NCBI GenBank assembly: GCA_000349905.1
Contig: KB722737.1
Span: forward strand, 271,327 to 335,326
Source of the DNA: Volvariella volvacea V23
Taxonomy: Eukaryota > Basidiomycota > Agaricomycetes > Agaricales > Pluteaceae
Reading direction: 5' to 3'
DNA length: 64,000 nucleotides
Below are positions 33,117-46,300 of the stretch, one piece after another (positions within the stretch are counted from its first letter, which is position 1; the number at the start of each line of letters is the position of its first letter). Both the position numbers and the translations under genes were made by a program. The notes beneath the pieces are model-generated. The model ran no database searches, had not been told where the DNA came from, and saw nothing but the letters and a program-made list of their open reading frames with translations.

Positions 33117-34271
33117 ATGGTAAGTATTTGGTCCATAGCTGAGCCCATTGTCCCACCCACCTTTCTTTAGGCCAGACGCTACGATAGTAAGTAACATCTC
33201 CAACTGTCCAAGTCACTTTAACGAGCTTCAACATGATAAGGTCGTACCACCATCTTCTCACCAGAGGGTACGAGACCGGCACATCTATATCTTGGACGCA
33301 TTTCTGACGTTTATCTACTTAGGCCGATTATATCAAAGTGCGATGAACCCTCGCGGATATTCTATGCACTCTCTGACCCTTCTGATGCAGTCGAATATGC
33401 GATGGAAGCTATTTCTCACGCAGGAACCGTCTTGGGCGTTCTCGCTAAAGATGGTGTGGTGCTTGCAGCAGAAAAGAAAGTCACTGGTCGCCTCTTGGAT
33501 CTCTCCAGTGCCAAGGAGGGTGGTTATGGTGGAAGCGGGGAGAAGCTCTACCTGTTAAACACGTGCGTCCATATTTTCTTGAATCGAACTGGTCCCTCAG
33601 TGCACTCCTTTAGTAATGTTATTGGTGGCGTGGCAGGACTGACGGCTGATGCAAACTCACTCGTGAACTTTGCTCGCACAGCGGCGCAACGACATCTATT
33701 GCAATATAATGAAGACATCCCAGTTGAACTGCTTGCGCAGCGGCTATGCGACATGAAGCAAGGCTACACACAGTTTGGAGGTTGGTAATGTCATGATCAC
33801 GACGTACATCCCTTACCATATCATCATGACAGGTCTTCGACCGTTTGGCGTCTCAATCCTATATGCTGGTTACGATCCACATTACCAGTTCCAACTTTAT
33901 CACTCCGATCCGTCAGGGAACTACTCTGGTTGGAAGGCAACATGTATAGGTGCCAACAATGGCACGGCTACAAGCCTGCTAAAACAGGAATACAAAGACG
34001 ACATCAATGTGAGAGAGGCTATCTCACTGGTATTAAGGACAATGAGCAAGACGATGGACAGTACAACACTCGGCAGTGAGAAACGTACGTCCGCACTATT
34101 ATTGTCGCTTTTCCTCATCACTGATGCAATGCAGTTGAGTTTGCAGTCTTGACACTGGATCCAACTACAAAGCAACCTAAGGCTAAGATTTATAGACCCA
34201 CAGAAATTGATGCACTCCTCCTCGCTGAAGGCTTAATGAAGAAGGATGATGACAACAAAGCGACTACATGA
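33117..34271 (+). CDS. PRE9: 20S proteasome subunit alpha-3 (PSMA4/Pre9)
   Basis: This is one of the seven alpha subunits forming the gate ring of the 20S proteasome. Exons: 33117-33119, 33171-33186, 33241-33267, 33323-33337, 33391-33562, 33614-33780, 33833-34084, 34135-34271; 262 residues. The N-terminus, assembled from five exons, reads [20 protein letters not shown], then [20 protein letters not shown], the standard proteasome alpha signature. Later parts are [40 protein letters not shown]-like [11 protein letters not shown] and [15 protein letters not shown]. The first coding exon is the ATG alone, followed at once by GTAAGT. The C-terminal tail is short ([10 protein letters not shown]) compared with the lysine-rich tail of human PSMA4. 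The tiny 5' exons (3, 16, 27 and 15 nt) are all required to keep the signature intact. Confidence 0.95.
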
Positions 34272-34389
34272 TGCTCGAGTTCTGTTTGTATTGCTAGCAA
34301 TGTTATTCATTTGATTCCAGAGAATTCAAGGAATTGGACCATAGAAACGGAGTGGAGTAAAAATCGATAAGGCGTCCAGGGATTAAACC

Positions 34390-35143
34390 TTAGTGGCATG
34401 CTAATGCCCTCGTTCCAGCCTCACCGTTAAGAATGGCGCTGACATCAAGGGTAGACCCAAAAATGTAATGCCCTAGAGCAGCACCAAGCACCGTGGCAAG
34501 AATCAAATAAACCTAGCATGGGTTACAAACTGAGCACCCGAACTTCAGTGAGAAATGGAAGACTTACATTGTATGTCATGAAGATTAGCATTAAAAAGAA
34601 TGAGAGAAATACAGACAGGCCATAAAGTGTGGCGCGAAGGATTCTAAATACTGGAGGCACAGGAGAGCTGGCACGTCACGTCAGAATGTGTGGCAATCCA
34701 CAGGGGTTGACCTCCGCCAGGAGAGTGCAGGAACCGACTCACCCAGTAGCTTCTTTCCTGCGTCCACTTAACAAACCCGACTCTTCGAGTTCATTTTCTG
34801 GGAGGTTCCTCCCTCTACTCGATGAGCGACTCTTCGCCTTGCCCTTTGCCAGAGATCTGGCAATGTGGAGGTCGACCTGTCGCTGCAACAAGCGAAGGTA
34901 TTCGTAGAGGATACCGAGACCAATAATGACAAGACATGAGAGGATGAACTGAAAGTGAGAGCCGATGTGCCAGCTCTGGAAGATAACGCAGGTGTCGATG
35001 ATTTGGGCATTCCTACGTGGCGCTCCATTAGTATTAATAACGATAACAAGATAATCTCTTTACCAGAGCATGTGAGTTACACATTTTGGACCCATTGGCA
35101 TGTCTCCATGCTCTCCATGCCCTCCATGATCTCCGTGGTTCAT
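34390..35143 (-). CDS. Ctr-family copper transporter
   Basis: This is a trimeric high-affinity copper(I) importer or vacuolar copper exporter. Exons in transcript order: 35064-35143, 34743-35012, 34568-34643, 34390-34512; 182 residues. The N-terminus is a copper-catching His/Met-rich stretch (MNHGDHGGHGEHGDMPMG). TM1 begins after TCVIFQSWHIGSHFQ. A long cytosolic loop with basic clusters (AKGKAKSRSSSRGRN) follows. TM2 contains the essential MxxxM (FLMLIFMTYN), and TM3 contains the GxxxG packing motif (GAALGHYIFGS). The C-terminus ends in -CH, a metal-binding pair common in Ctr proteins. The intron before TM2 uses the second of two nearby AGs; the first would give a stop. Plasma-membrane versus vacuolar location cannot be decided. 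Confidence 0.93.
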
Positions 35144-35663
35144 GTTGTGCTGTGTGTTGTCTGTGCGATGTAGAAAGGCTTGTGTTGATCTGGTGCCTGG
35201 TGATGATATGTGTTTGAGTGCAAGGCTTTGCGCATACATTTACATAACCCTCAGGGCATGGCTAGTCACACAAAACCTGATACCACCCCGACACTCTACA
35301 TAAATGGAGTGAGTGAGTATTTGTATGCTGTTGGTCCCCGATGCATGGTTGGCTCTTCGCAACTGGGCGGAAAGTCCCAAGGTGTTCTCGGAACCTGCGG
35401 AATAAAAGTCGCCGAAGATGCCCTGCATGACGGCCAGCCGGCGAAACTGTTGCTACTGTGCTAGTGCCAATGTTATTACTGTGGACAAGAAACGCTACCC
35501 GACTGGATACTATTTAATCTCAATTCATAATGTATTCTGGATTGTGTAAGTGCTGCAGTGATCAAATTCATGATAGTAGCATTACGTCATACAAGGGGGT
35601 ACCACAGCGCAAAAATCCTCAAAGGCTATCGGTGAACGTTAGCACTTTCATAGTACTCATAAT
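35144..35663. other. Intergenic between Ctr gene and MBIP-like gene
   Basis: This 520-base stretch holds the Ctr promoter and the 3' side of the MBIP-like gene. The short open frames have no recognisable features. Confidence 0.4.
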
Positions 35664-36849
35664 TTACTGCGATAAATTGGATTTCGCTTGTTGGACTTCC
35701 AGTTGTTCCAGGACTGCCCGATGCAAACTAGATGCAGTATGTCTTACTTTTGTGCTACTGGGCAGAGACTCTGGACTGTCTCGCAGTGGTGCTAGGATAT
35801 CTCGCTTCTCTGTCCTGCGTAGGTTTGGTGGTACTATTATCGGTATCGAGCGCGGGGGCGGAGGCCACTAAGAACACGGCTTGAGCTCCCAAACGGGTAC
35901 TCATCTTAAATACAACCTACCCCTCGGTTTGGTTGATTAAAGTGCAATGCCGCCCAAGGCGGATACTCTCTCTCCAATTTAATGATGTGATCTTCCAGGT
36001 ATTTGAGACGCATCAGTAACGTTTTGGGTGGGGTTGGTACTAACAACAGTCAGCGGAATAGTTCGGCAGGGCCTGGTATTGGCATACCATAGCGAACCGC
36101 TAAATGCTGTTCGATATTCTTCACCCGCTCATCCAATCCTGGGATGCGACTTGCCATATCACCCTCATCCGTGGTTGCTGAATTTTGTCCACCGTCAAGT
36201 ATTGCCTCGGGTAGAGGTTGGGAGGAATCTTTGTCCAGGGCTTTTACTGTCCTCCTCAGAGGACCATCCTCGTTCTTGACGATGTCGTACCTCATCTGAA
36301 CATCCCTGTTCAATACCTTAGCATCTGTCCTTGCACATGAGCCCGAGCTATCATCTCCCCTCTCTTGCATGCGCTCGATGGGCTTCACAAACTCATTGAG
36401 ATTGGACTTGTCGTTCCGCGCCCTGTTGTTAGCAATCATTGTAGCCATAGTTCGGTTTAACTTGCCAAAGTCCATTTCTGTACTTGAGTGAGGCGTTCGT
36501 TCGTGTCTATGGGAGTGTGCCCACCGAAGACTGAGGGTGAGGTGCACGATTATCAGAGAGGTGTATATGCCCTAGCTTCCTCTCTTCCGATGCCCTCACT
36601 AGGTCCTGTTCCACCTCACTAGAGACACCGACCTGGGGATTGATCAGAAGATGGAGTTATGTACAATGGGTGTCTTACCTGCAAATTATGGATCAACTTT
36701 TTTGCAGCAGTATGTATGATTCCCTCCTCCCAGTCTGCATTGAGAACTAAGAGGTCGTTTTCAAAGGCGACAAGGGTTTGATAAAGCCCCATCTCGTCGA
36801 AGAAGGCCTTCAGAGCGTCATCCCAGCGCCGTATGCGATCCGATGACAT
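35664..36849 (-). CDS. MBIP1-like protein (MAP3K12-binding inhibitory protein family, tentative)
   Basis: Exons in transcript order: 36679-36849, 36532-36632, 36088-36482, 35921-36039, 35664-35867; 329 residues, all in phase. The N-terminal segment (WDDALKAFFDEMGLYQTLVA ... HTAAKKLIHNLQV) looks helical. The middle is charged and disordered. The C-terminal third has the conserved block RLKYLEDHIIKLEREYPPWA followed by ALHFNQPNRGWPPPPRSIPI, and a last helix SSLHRAVLEQLEVQQAKS. Blocks of this kind occur in proteins annotated as MBIP1-like, a subunit of the animal ATAC acetyltransferase complex. The assignment is from memory of the pattern and is tentative. The second intron uses a weak GTCTTC donor. 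An in-frame GTAAGA near the C-terminus was read through because no sensible acceptor follows. Confidence 0.68.
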
Positions 36850-36914
36850 CGACACCAAAGATCAGGTTTATTAGGTTACATAAGCGTCCCAGAGTGTTGA
36901 ACTTTACCAGCACG

Positions 36915-37868
36915 TCAGATATCTACAACAATTCCCTCATTTCTTGCCTCGTCTCTGAGTCCACTTACCGAAGCGGCATTAACGAATATTGTTTCATCGT
37001 ATGCGCTGCGTTGCTTCACCCTCCCTAATTTCTCCAATGCGCGTTGGGCGATTCGACCGATCATCCCCCACAAGCCCAACAATAGATTCCACCAAATAGG
37101 CAGAGGATTCATAGACCCAATCATGGCCGCCTCATATGCAGCTTGGTCTCTACCCCATGCAACACACTCTACCCCTCGTCCGGCATGAATATGTCCGAAA
37201 ACATGTAGCACTGGTCGGATGCGCCAAAGTTCATCAAGAAGTGCAGGGCATCCACAATCACGATCGAGGTGGAAGGCAGGAGGGCCATGGGTGATGAGTA
37301 TGTCTACGCCTTGAGGTACGGAAGCCCATGGGTTTGTCACGTCCTCGGTGGTGATGCGCCGAGTAGAATGAACACGTGGGTATTGAAAAACCCACGAGCC
37401 ATGCTTGGGCGTTTGAGGACTTCCGTAGATTAGCAATTTTCTACCCCGTATAGTGAGCGACGCCATGGAATCTTCGAGGTATATTAAGTTGGGGTAAGAC
37501 GATTGAAGTATTGAACGGCACGCTGAATCAACGAGGCAGGTGTCATGATTTCCAGCAATGTATATCTTGTATTGGTGCGGTTGTGACTGCATCCACGAGA
37601 GAGCATTGCACATCTCCTTCATAGTCCCTGACTGAGTCAAATCTCCACAGTGGATAAGGATGTCTCCTGAGGGTAAAGGAGGCAGGGCATGGTGGCAGTT
37701 ATGGGTGTCTGATATGCAAACAACACGAATTTGGGAACCACGATGGAGCACCGGAAGAGTCGGTGAGAAAGCATGATAAATTGAACGCGCAGAGAAACGC
37801 AACGGGGAAGCCCAAAATTGGCTCCAGGAAGAAGGGGGTTGCCGATGTAGGAGCGCTTCGAGTCCCAT
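36915..37868 (-). CDS. Calcineurin-like metallophosphoesterase (MPPED/UPF0046 type)
   Basis: This is a single-exon gene of 317 residues. The metallophosphoesterase motifs stand in the right order: ISDTHNCHHALPPLPSGDIL (D-x-H), HCGDLTQSGT (GD), IYIAGNHDTCL (GNHD), DILITHGPPAFHLD (H) and HVFGHIHAGRG (GHxH). These chelate two metal ions and hydrolyse phosphoesters. The physiological substrate is unknown; animal MPPED proteins act on cyclic nucleotides. Other features are a hydrophobic segment PLPIWWNLLLGLWGMIG near residue 250, which might associate with membranes, and the conserved end YDETIFVNAASV. The lack of introns is unusual here, where nearly every other gene has several. The start codon is 66 bases from the MBIP-like gene's direction of transcription only on the far side, so the two minus-strand genes are closely spaced. 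Confidence 0.9.
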   Translation of the reverse strand: MGLEALLHRQPPSSWSQFWASPLRFSARSIYHAFSPTLPVLHRGSQIRVVCISDTHNCHHALPPLPSGDILIHCGDLTQSGTMKEMCNALSWMQSQPHQYKIYIAGNHDTCLVDSACRSILQSSYPNLIYLEDSMASLTIRGRKLLIYGSPQTPKHGSWVFQYPRVHSTRRITTEDVTNPWASVPQGVDILITHGPPAFHLDRDCGCPALLDELWRIRPVLHVFGHIHAGRGVECVAWGRDQAAYEAAMIGSMNPLPIWWNLLLGLWGMIGRIAQRALEKLGRVKQRSAYDETIFVNAASVSGLRDEARNEGIVVDI

Positions 37869-38362
37869 GTCAAATGATGGTCAACTCGGGTGTGATTCTT
37901 ATCGTTTGTTTGTATGTTGTGGTTCGCCAGGCCAGCCTTGTGCTATTGGAAAGATAAAACACTGATCAAACTTGCCAAGAACGGACGCTGGAGCAGTGTT
38001 TCTGGGACAGCCAGACCAATGCCATGTATCCCGACGACAAGGTGGGTTGTGGCGGCGCCCACTGCGGGTCCCATGTCACCACTGACCGTGGAAAGCACGG
38101 CAAGTTTCTTGTGCTCAAGGAAGAGACGAGTGGCAAAATCACGAGGGTTCTGTGCCAGTGGGCTAGCCGCTCAGGGCTTCCGGTCAACATGCTTGGGTCA
38201 CCGCTGACTGTAACGTCATGATATATTTTGAAGTTAAGCGAGCACCGTGGTCACGGTTATTGAGCGGACGATAATGAGGTACAAACAGCTTCAAAGTGAA
38301 TATGGCTGCCATTCACTTGCCTCCTAGCCTCTCGTCCGTACCCTTCCACCATCCCGGTATCG
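37869..38362. other. Intergenic with a coding-like but unassigned stretch
   Basis: This 494-base gap between divergent genes has unusually GC-rich sequence at 37985-38190. On the minus strand a frame open down to a stop at 37943 would read SPLAQNPRDFATRLFLEHKK and continue to GAATTHLVVGIHGIGLAVP. On the + strand a competing frame reads GGAHCGSHVTTDRGKHGKF. Neither has a convincing start or known family. Confidence 0.3.
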
Positions 38363-40471
38363 ATGCACACGAACCCTTTTTTCTCTCTGGACCCCCGCTA
38401 TCCCGTTCCCTCATCCCGTCCACCCCAGCCTCCCACATCCCGACTACCTGCTATCCCCGGCGATCTACTCATTGAAATATCTGCATGGCTTTCATCGCGA
38501 ACCGACCTCCTTAATCTCGGCCTTACAGTCAGATTCCCTTTGTCTATCTCCTTGTGTCGTGCTGACATGCCTTCCTATTTCTGTTCCGCAGTCTAATCAC
38601 ATCTATCTTCATGTCGCTTCAGTTCTTTATTCCAACGTCCTTCTCCAATCCGTCGAACAATGTAGATATACGCTAGCAATGCTCAGCAGACGTCCCGACA
38701 TTGCTCGGCATGTTCGCCAACTCGCAATCAAGCTCGCGTCCTATAGTTCAAGCGAGAGCAGCGTGGCCTCGTTTGCTCTAAAGCAATTAGCAATGACAAA
38801 GCGTTTGGATGCTTTGGTTAAATTCACTTGGGATGTCGATGAGATACCTAGTAATGATGACGTGTGGTTTGCCTTGCGTATCGGGTATGTGCTTTCCATC
38901 GCCCTTATTCAGAATCTTAATGACCTCGTCTGCCCAGTTGTCCCCAGTTACGATATATCAGTACCAACATAGGAATGCGCTTACCTGCACCCTCCAGCCA
39001 TGTATGTGGCCCCCCTTTATTTTGCAACCACTCGTTAATGATACTTGATATCTCAGTTATTTGATTTTGTTGACCTGCATGGCTTCTCTCTCACTCTTAA
39101 ACCTGGTTTCTATGAGCACCACATCGACACCTTTTTTGATGGTAAGTCCTATTCCTCGGTTTATGGCTGGCGATCAGACAAAAAAACGATCCAGAAGAGA
39201 GCTTTTCATCTCAACGACTGTGGGAAATGCTCATCCATCGTTGCCCAAATCTTGAGGAACTTTCCTTTAACGGGACATCCACCCTGCCTGTTGATGTGCA
39301 TTCCCTCATTCAAGGACGGTGGCCAAAGCTGCGCCAGCTCAGTCTAGGGGATGTGTCTATTGACTGGGTTCCAGGTCATATTGGCCTGTCCCAAAAACGA
39401 CCTTTCATCGAATTCCTGGAAGCCCATCCCCATATAGCCGGTCTCAGTCTTTCGCGCCATACCATCCAAGCCAATCATCTAACGTCATTGGACCAAACTA
39501 TTCATCAATTGACTTCATTTTCCGGCACTTTGCAACAACTTCAGGCCATCCCTCACGCCTATGCAACCCTCAAATCTATTTCGGTCCGAGAGCCGATAAT
39601 GACGCGAGAGATATCTGCTTTGGCTGTGGCAGGCATCTTGCAGGGCATGACCGCCCTGGAAGAACTCAAAGTATCGTTCATGCTCCAGTCGACATATGAC
39701 AGTGGCAGTCTCCTTCGTTCCTTGACTGGCGCATGTCCTCGATTACGACATCTTGATCTCACTTGCGGCCACAAGCCCTCCTTCCAATTGGTGCAGTAAT
39801 TTTCACTCTTGTTTGCCACTCGTACTAACTTGTCATTTCGTCAGGAATCCTTCTCGAAAGGCATCCGTTCGCTCTCCAAGTTACGGACGTTACGCTTGAC
39901 AATTGTTAGATACCCAGGTGACGAAACGTTAGCTGTAGGAGCAGCAAAAATCGCAAAGAACAACCCACATCTAGAGAAATTTTCAGTGACATTTTTACCT
40001 CCAACATATCCCCTTTCGTTACCATTCCGACTCCCACCTCTGCCCCTTCCATTCCCTGCATTTGCTTCAGGTCGATATGTGCTGACATGTGATCAGCATG
40101 GGCTCCCCCTCAGCCTGTCAGCCTTGGAACATTGCCGGCTCGTTTGGCCCTGGGGGTTAGGAGCTTCTTCTAGCACGAAAAAATACATCAGCGATCTCAG
40201 ACCGCTTAGTGCACCTGGGAGAAGGAGATCGGGGCTAAAGGGTCTCGCAGGGTTGTTGGTGGAGCGCTCCTCAGCCGGGGAAGAAATGAGGATAATCCTG
40301 TTCTGTGTAATGATGGTTTTGTTGGCGGCTTGGGGTTTTATCGGGAGGAGCTCAGGTCATCACACCCACCGCCAGCACCATTCTTATTCACCATCTCCAC
40401 CACTGGCATTCACTCATCACCAGGAACAATACAATCACCCGCGAATAGGAACTGCTTGCGATAAGATCTAA
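38363..40471 (+). CDS. F-box protein with leucine-rich-repeat-like region and C-terminal hydrophobic segment
   Basis: F-box proteins bring substrates to SCF ubiquitin ligases; mushroom genomes carry many with unknown targets. Exons: 38363-38527, 38592-38884, 38962-39001, 39057-39141, 39195-39790, 39845-40471; 601 residues. The N-terminal F-box reads RLPAIPGDLLIEISAWLSSR and TDLLNLGLTSNHIYLHVA, interrupted by an intron as usual in this group. Irregular LRR-like segments follow (RCPNLEELSFNGTS, WPKLRQLSLGDVSID, CPRLRHLDLTCGH, LRTLRLTIVRYPGD). After a Pro/Leu-rich stretch and LEHCRLVWPWGLG, residues ~550-570 form a hydrophobic run (MRIILFCVMMVLLAAWGFIG) that could be a membrane anchor, then a His/Ser-rich tail. 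The third exon starts after a TATATCAG acceptor, which gives the family-like GTNIG. Confidence 0.8.
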
Positions 40472-41068
40472 CTGGTTGGATCCTCGTCGCTAATACCTAC
40501 GATTTCCAACTTAGTCACTCCCCATGCTTAATCTCTGCTCATCTTACAATACCCTAATCTTATTGTTCCCTTGCTCTGTACCTGCTGTCCTGTCTCGTAG
40601 TTCTATCTTGTATCTTTACCAATGTACCATCACTACAATATCATATCCTATCTGCTTGCACGATCAGGCCCGGGCCAGAGACACTCGTGGACCTCGTCGT
40701 GGTCAAAGTTGTTATTGATTTTATCTACCTCCAGGGCTATTAAGGAGAACAAGACAGCAGCAGCAAGGGACGCGAGAAAATTCTACAATAGTGAGTGCGC
40801 ATGGCAAACTTTAATGTCCCCAACTGGGCAAATTGGAGAATAGCGTCGTGAGGAGGCTTTTCGTGATCAATACCTATGAGATGTGAGCAACGGGATTGAT
40901 CAAGGAGGCATGACAAGAGTGTGAAAGATCGATATTATGGGTAAATTCAAGCGCATAAAATAATATTAAGACCTGATAAGTAATTAGCTTGGTTCCCACC
41001 AAATGCGCTTAGTTTTGCAGACGCCGCAAATAACTAGATAGGAAGAGAAAGGAGAGGAGAGGCAAGGC
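40472..41068. other. Intergenic, convergent 3' ends of F-box gene and HMT1
   Basis: This 597-base gap holds the 3' ends of two converging genes. I see nothing beyond untranslated sequence. Confidence 0.45.
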
Positions 41069-42532
<1,464 letters not shown>

Positions 42533-42711
42533 TGTGCTGTGGTTGGCTGAGGGAGGAGGACAAGGCAAGGCTGGAGAGCGAGAGCGTGCAGGCTGGATGG
42601 AAATTATTTTATCAATTGGCAATTGCCATAGTGGGAAGGAGGTGATTACAGTCACGTGCGGCGAGGAGGACTGCAGCGACGCAGACTCAGAGCGGGGGAC
42701 TCAGCGGGAGG

Positions 42712-43234
42712 ATGATCCTCAAGGACACAGCGAACGCCACCGACAACCCGCCGCCATCCTACGGCAGTCTCGACCACCAGCCTGGACGTAAGCGCTCAAG
42801 CACTCCCGCCAGTCCTTCCACAGCGTCTCACCACTTCTTAGCCAGCAACCGACCCAAGCCCCTCGCCTCCCCCACCTCCCCGCGTGTCATCACCCCACAT
42901 TTGCCCGTGTCCGTGCCCCAGCAGCCAGCCCTTGTTGCTCCTCTGCAACTCGCGTGCCCAGATGCACACCACCTTGTTTCGTCTCTGCCGCCCGGACATC
43001 CTGCGCTGCTCTGTCTGCAGACCGGCGAACATGTCCCCCATGACAAATTTGGGGTCGTAGGTGCGTCTCAGTCGACCCGCTAGTGCCGGAGAATGAGGTG
43101 CTATTCTGTCTCACAAAATAGGTCTCTTATCTGCTATTTTGTGTTTTCCCTTGGGCATTGGGCTCTGTATCTTGGACCGTCGGGTCACCTGTATACGCTG
43201 CGGTACAGTACTCAGGGACGGGATATTTGAGTAG
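42712..43234 (+). CDS. Small PPxY protein with BRI3/LITAF-like zinc and membrane region
   Basis: Two exons, 42712-43060 and 43122-43234, give 153 residues. Near the N-terminus lies PPPSYGSLD, a PPxY motif. The middle is Ser/Pro-rich. The C-terminal part has cysteine/histidine pairs around a hydrophobic core: LACPDAHHLV, LLCLQTGEHVPHDKFGVV, then GLLSAILCFPLGIGLCILDR, and VTCIRCGTVL. This order (Cys motif, hydrophobic membrane-inserting stretch, CxxC) is the plan of LITAF and BRI3 proteins, which sit on late endosomes and recruit NEDD4-type ligases through PPxY. The family link is by layout, not by a firm signature, so it should be treated as probable. Confidence 0.7.
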
Positions 43235-43374
43235 ATACCAAGCAACCTGGATACCCGTGTTCCATACATCCTGAGCTGCTATAGTTGTATTGCTGTACTT
43301 TTACTGGAATTAACGCCATTGACTTTGAAGCTTAGGCCCTTTGTTTGCACCAACACGATCCTGTCTCTTCGCGC

Positions 43375-46300
43375 ATGGATCTCTTCTCGTTACCACCACT
43401 GCCAGAACTCGAAGACTCTGCGCCGCCACCCGTCCAACAAGGCTTTGGCCACGTTTTTCCGGTTTTCCATGTACCTGAGCTGGTGGACAAACCACAAAAT
43501 CCCATCCTTAGTGCAATCGTCTGCCAACAGAAATCCAGACCTCGAGCTCGGGCATCCATCGCAAATCCTCCTGTTCATCTCCCCCAGTCACGCGAGTATA
43601 CCGAAGAAAATGAGCACAACTTGCCAAAATTGCCTGATTCGAATGATATATGGTTAGAGGCCACCACCCCTACAACGTGCCTGGTGGGTTGATGAACACT
43701 TCACCACTAGTACCATGCGCTCAGGTCTCACGGTACATAGACCAAAGTCCTTTCATGGGATAAGCTGCACCCCTCGTTCAGCCCTGCAGCGCTGTCTACT
43801 TCATTCCTATCCGAGCAGGATCCGTTCGTCTATGCCGCGGCTCGACACCTGTGAGTTATACCTGCATTGGGTAGGTTGTAATCTGACATGCCTAGCGCTG
43901 CTACACGCCTGCGAGCACCACATGCTGGTGTCCTCCATGTTTCCAATCAAGACGTGTTGAAGGCCCTAAAGATGACCGTTTCGGGGACGTCTTCGACATT
44001 GCACATATGGAATATGGAACTCGAGACGTTTGTACAGAGGGGCGTGCTTCCAGGCCAAGTAGGCTACATTATGATAGATGGACAGGATGAAGTCAGTAGT
44101 AAGAGGTGAGTTGATTATTACCTTCGTGCTCGCTTCGCCCTCATCGGTATCAACAAGTGTCGTCCACCGCTTTCTAAAAATCGGTACTCTGATGCGAAGG
44201 CTCGAGATCCTCGTAGAATCCCTCCGATCTAGGTACCCTGCTTGTATCACAAGCTGAGTGGGAAGCTCATCGCCTTCTAGATCTGTCCATGAAGGACCTA
44301 CAGTATATTCTTTCGCTCATACCCTCTCAAGCATTCTAGCACACCTGCGGAACAAGATGTCCGGTATACCTCCCATCATCTTCGATAATGCGATTGAGCC
44401 ATTCAACTGGATGGCGGTATGGCAGGAATACGGCATCTATGAAGAGACTCTTGTGGCGATATCCGCTCTCTATGGTCGAGTAAGTTGCTCCCTGTATTTA
44501 TCACTTTAATTACATGACAACCTATTTAGAGTGAGGGGTTCACCCCAAGTCAATATACCCCGATTGACGCCTCGCCTCAGTCAATACTCGATTCAATATA
44601 TTGGCATCTACGAGAACACATAGATCGCCGTTCGCCTCGTATCATCATTGCTATACTCGCTTACATCCTAACCAACGTCTCGCGCCACTACCTACAACAA
44701 ATATCGCACTCAGTCGCCTACGGAGGAGACATTGTCCGTAAAACGGTACACGTTGTAGGAGAGAAAAATGATCAGTATTCCCTTACCGAGCTGGGTGATG
44801 ATGAACAAAGTGTTGACGAGGGCATCATCGATCAATCCACGTATCCTAGTTTCTTTCCTCCAGAGTTGTCCGTCGTACTACCGGGAGCGCAAAGGTCACT
44901 CTCCCTCCTACGGGCCGCCGAGCCCAATCATCCACTACTCAAGGCGACTCTCCACCAACCCCCTATTACATGGTTCTGGACAGCTCACGAGGTCATCCGC
45001 GCTTGGGATGAAGAACGGCCTACCGGAACATCTCCCATAAGACCTGATCTACCAAGTGTATTTCTACCAGCAGAGGAGGATTCACCCTCGTATGAACTAA
45101 AAGCGGGTCTCGCCGACTTTCAGTTGTATGATATGGAGCCTGGCTCACACTTGGGCGGAAAGACCATCCTCAAGAATAGCATAGTGTACCCTCTCGAAGC
45201 CTTTATCGAAACATTTCCAGAGACGTTACCTTCCATCGCACCAACATTGTCGCAGCTCTCTTCGCTTGTGTTTGATCCCTTGGTCCACCACGCTGCATCC
45301 CTGTCCAACGCTCTGCTTTCGCTTCTTCTGAATTCCCAAGGCATGCTGAACGCTCATGCGCACATCTCCTTGCTCCGGTCCTACTTACTTTTAACCTCAT
45401 CATCATTTAAAGCGCGGCTTTCTTCTGCGTTATTCTCAGATAAGTTTGACGGCACCAAGGAGGTAACTGCTGCTTTGTCGTCCCATGGCCCGTCCAGCAG
45501 TGAAGTTGCCGAATCGCGGCCCTGGGCGATTGGACTCGCGCATGTGCTATTAGAGAAGGAGACTTGGCCTCCTGTTGGTAGTGACCTCAGCTTCACGCTG
45601 CGCACCGTAATCGTAGACTCTTTCGAACACAAGATAGATTCTTGGAGCAATGGCGTTTCCATTCAAGTCCTTCAAGAGGCTGAATACAGGTTAGGGTTCG
45701 CAATTAGGAATCTCCCTACAGGGCCCGGGAGAAATAAGTGGTTGGACCCAACCTGTAAGTTTTTCTCGAGCAATCCATCACGCACCAGCCTGATCGTTCC
45801 GCATAGCAATTGAGTGAGCTAGACCAGCATTCAACGACGTGATATGTAAACTGAATACACTACTCAGGGCACTAGATTTCTTGTACATGGACTACAAAGC
45901 TCCGAGTCCGTTGGATGTCATCATTACGCCGGATGTGCTGTCCAAATATCAGCGAGCGTTTGCATTTCTGCTGAGGCTTCTAAGAGGTAATCTTACTTTG
46001 CTCACGTTGTGCGAAAACTGAGAGCCTCTCGGCAGTTGAAAAATCAATGCATACTGTCTATCGATTAACCCGAGAACTTGACCGACCGCTATTTCCAACT
46101 CTGGTCGCGGCACGAAAATGCTTGCATCACTTTCGATTTGTTGCGCAAGAATTCTTGTCTTGCGTATCTTCATACATATTTGATACAGCCATAGCGGGAA
46201 ACTTTAACCCATTCCTCCATCGTCTTCAGCCCACTTCCAGACACAGCAAGAATGATCCACCCCTGGGCGGATTTTCAGATATCTTCGACTTGGCCAATTG

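Noticed and set aside
35530..35871. 113-codon + strand frame near the end of the MBIP-like gene
   Set aside because: It overlaps the last exon of the MBIP-like gene on the other strand; no conserved features.
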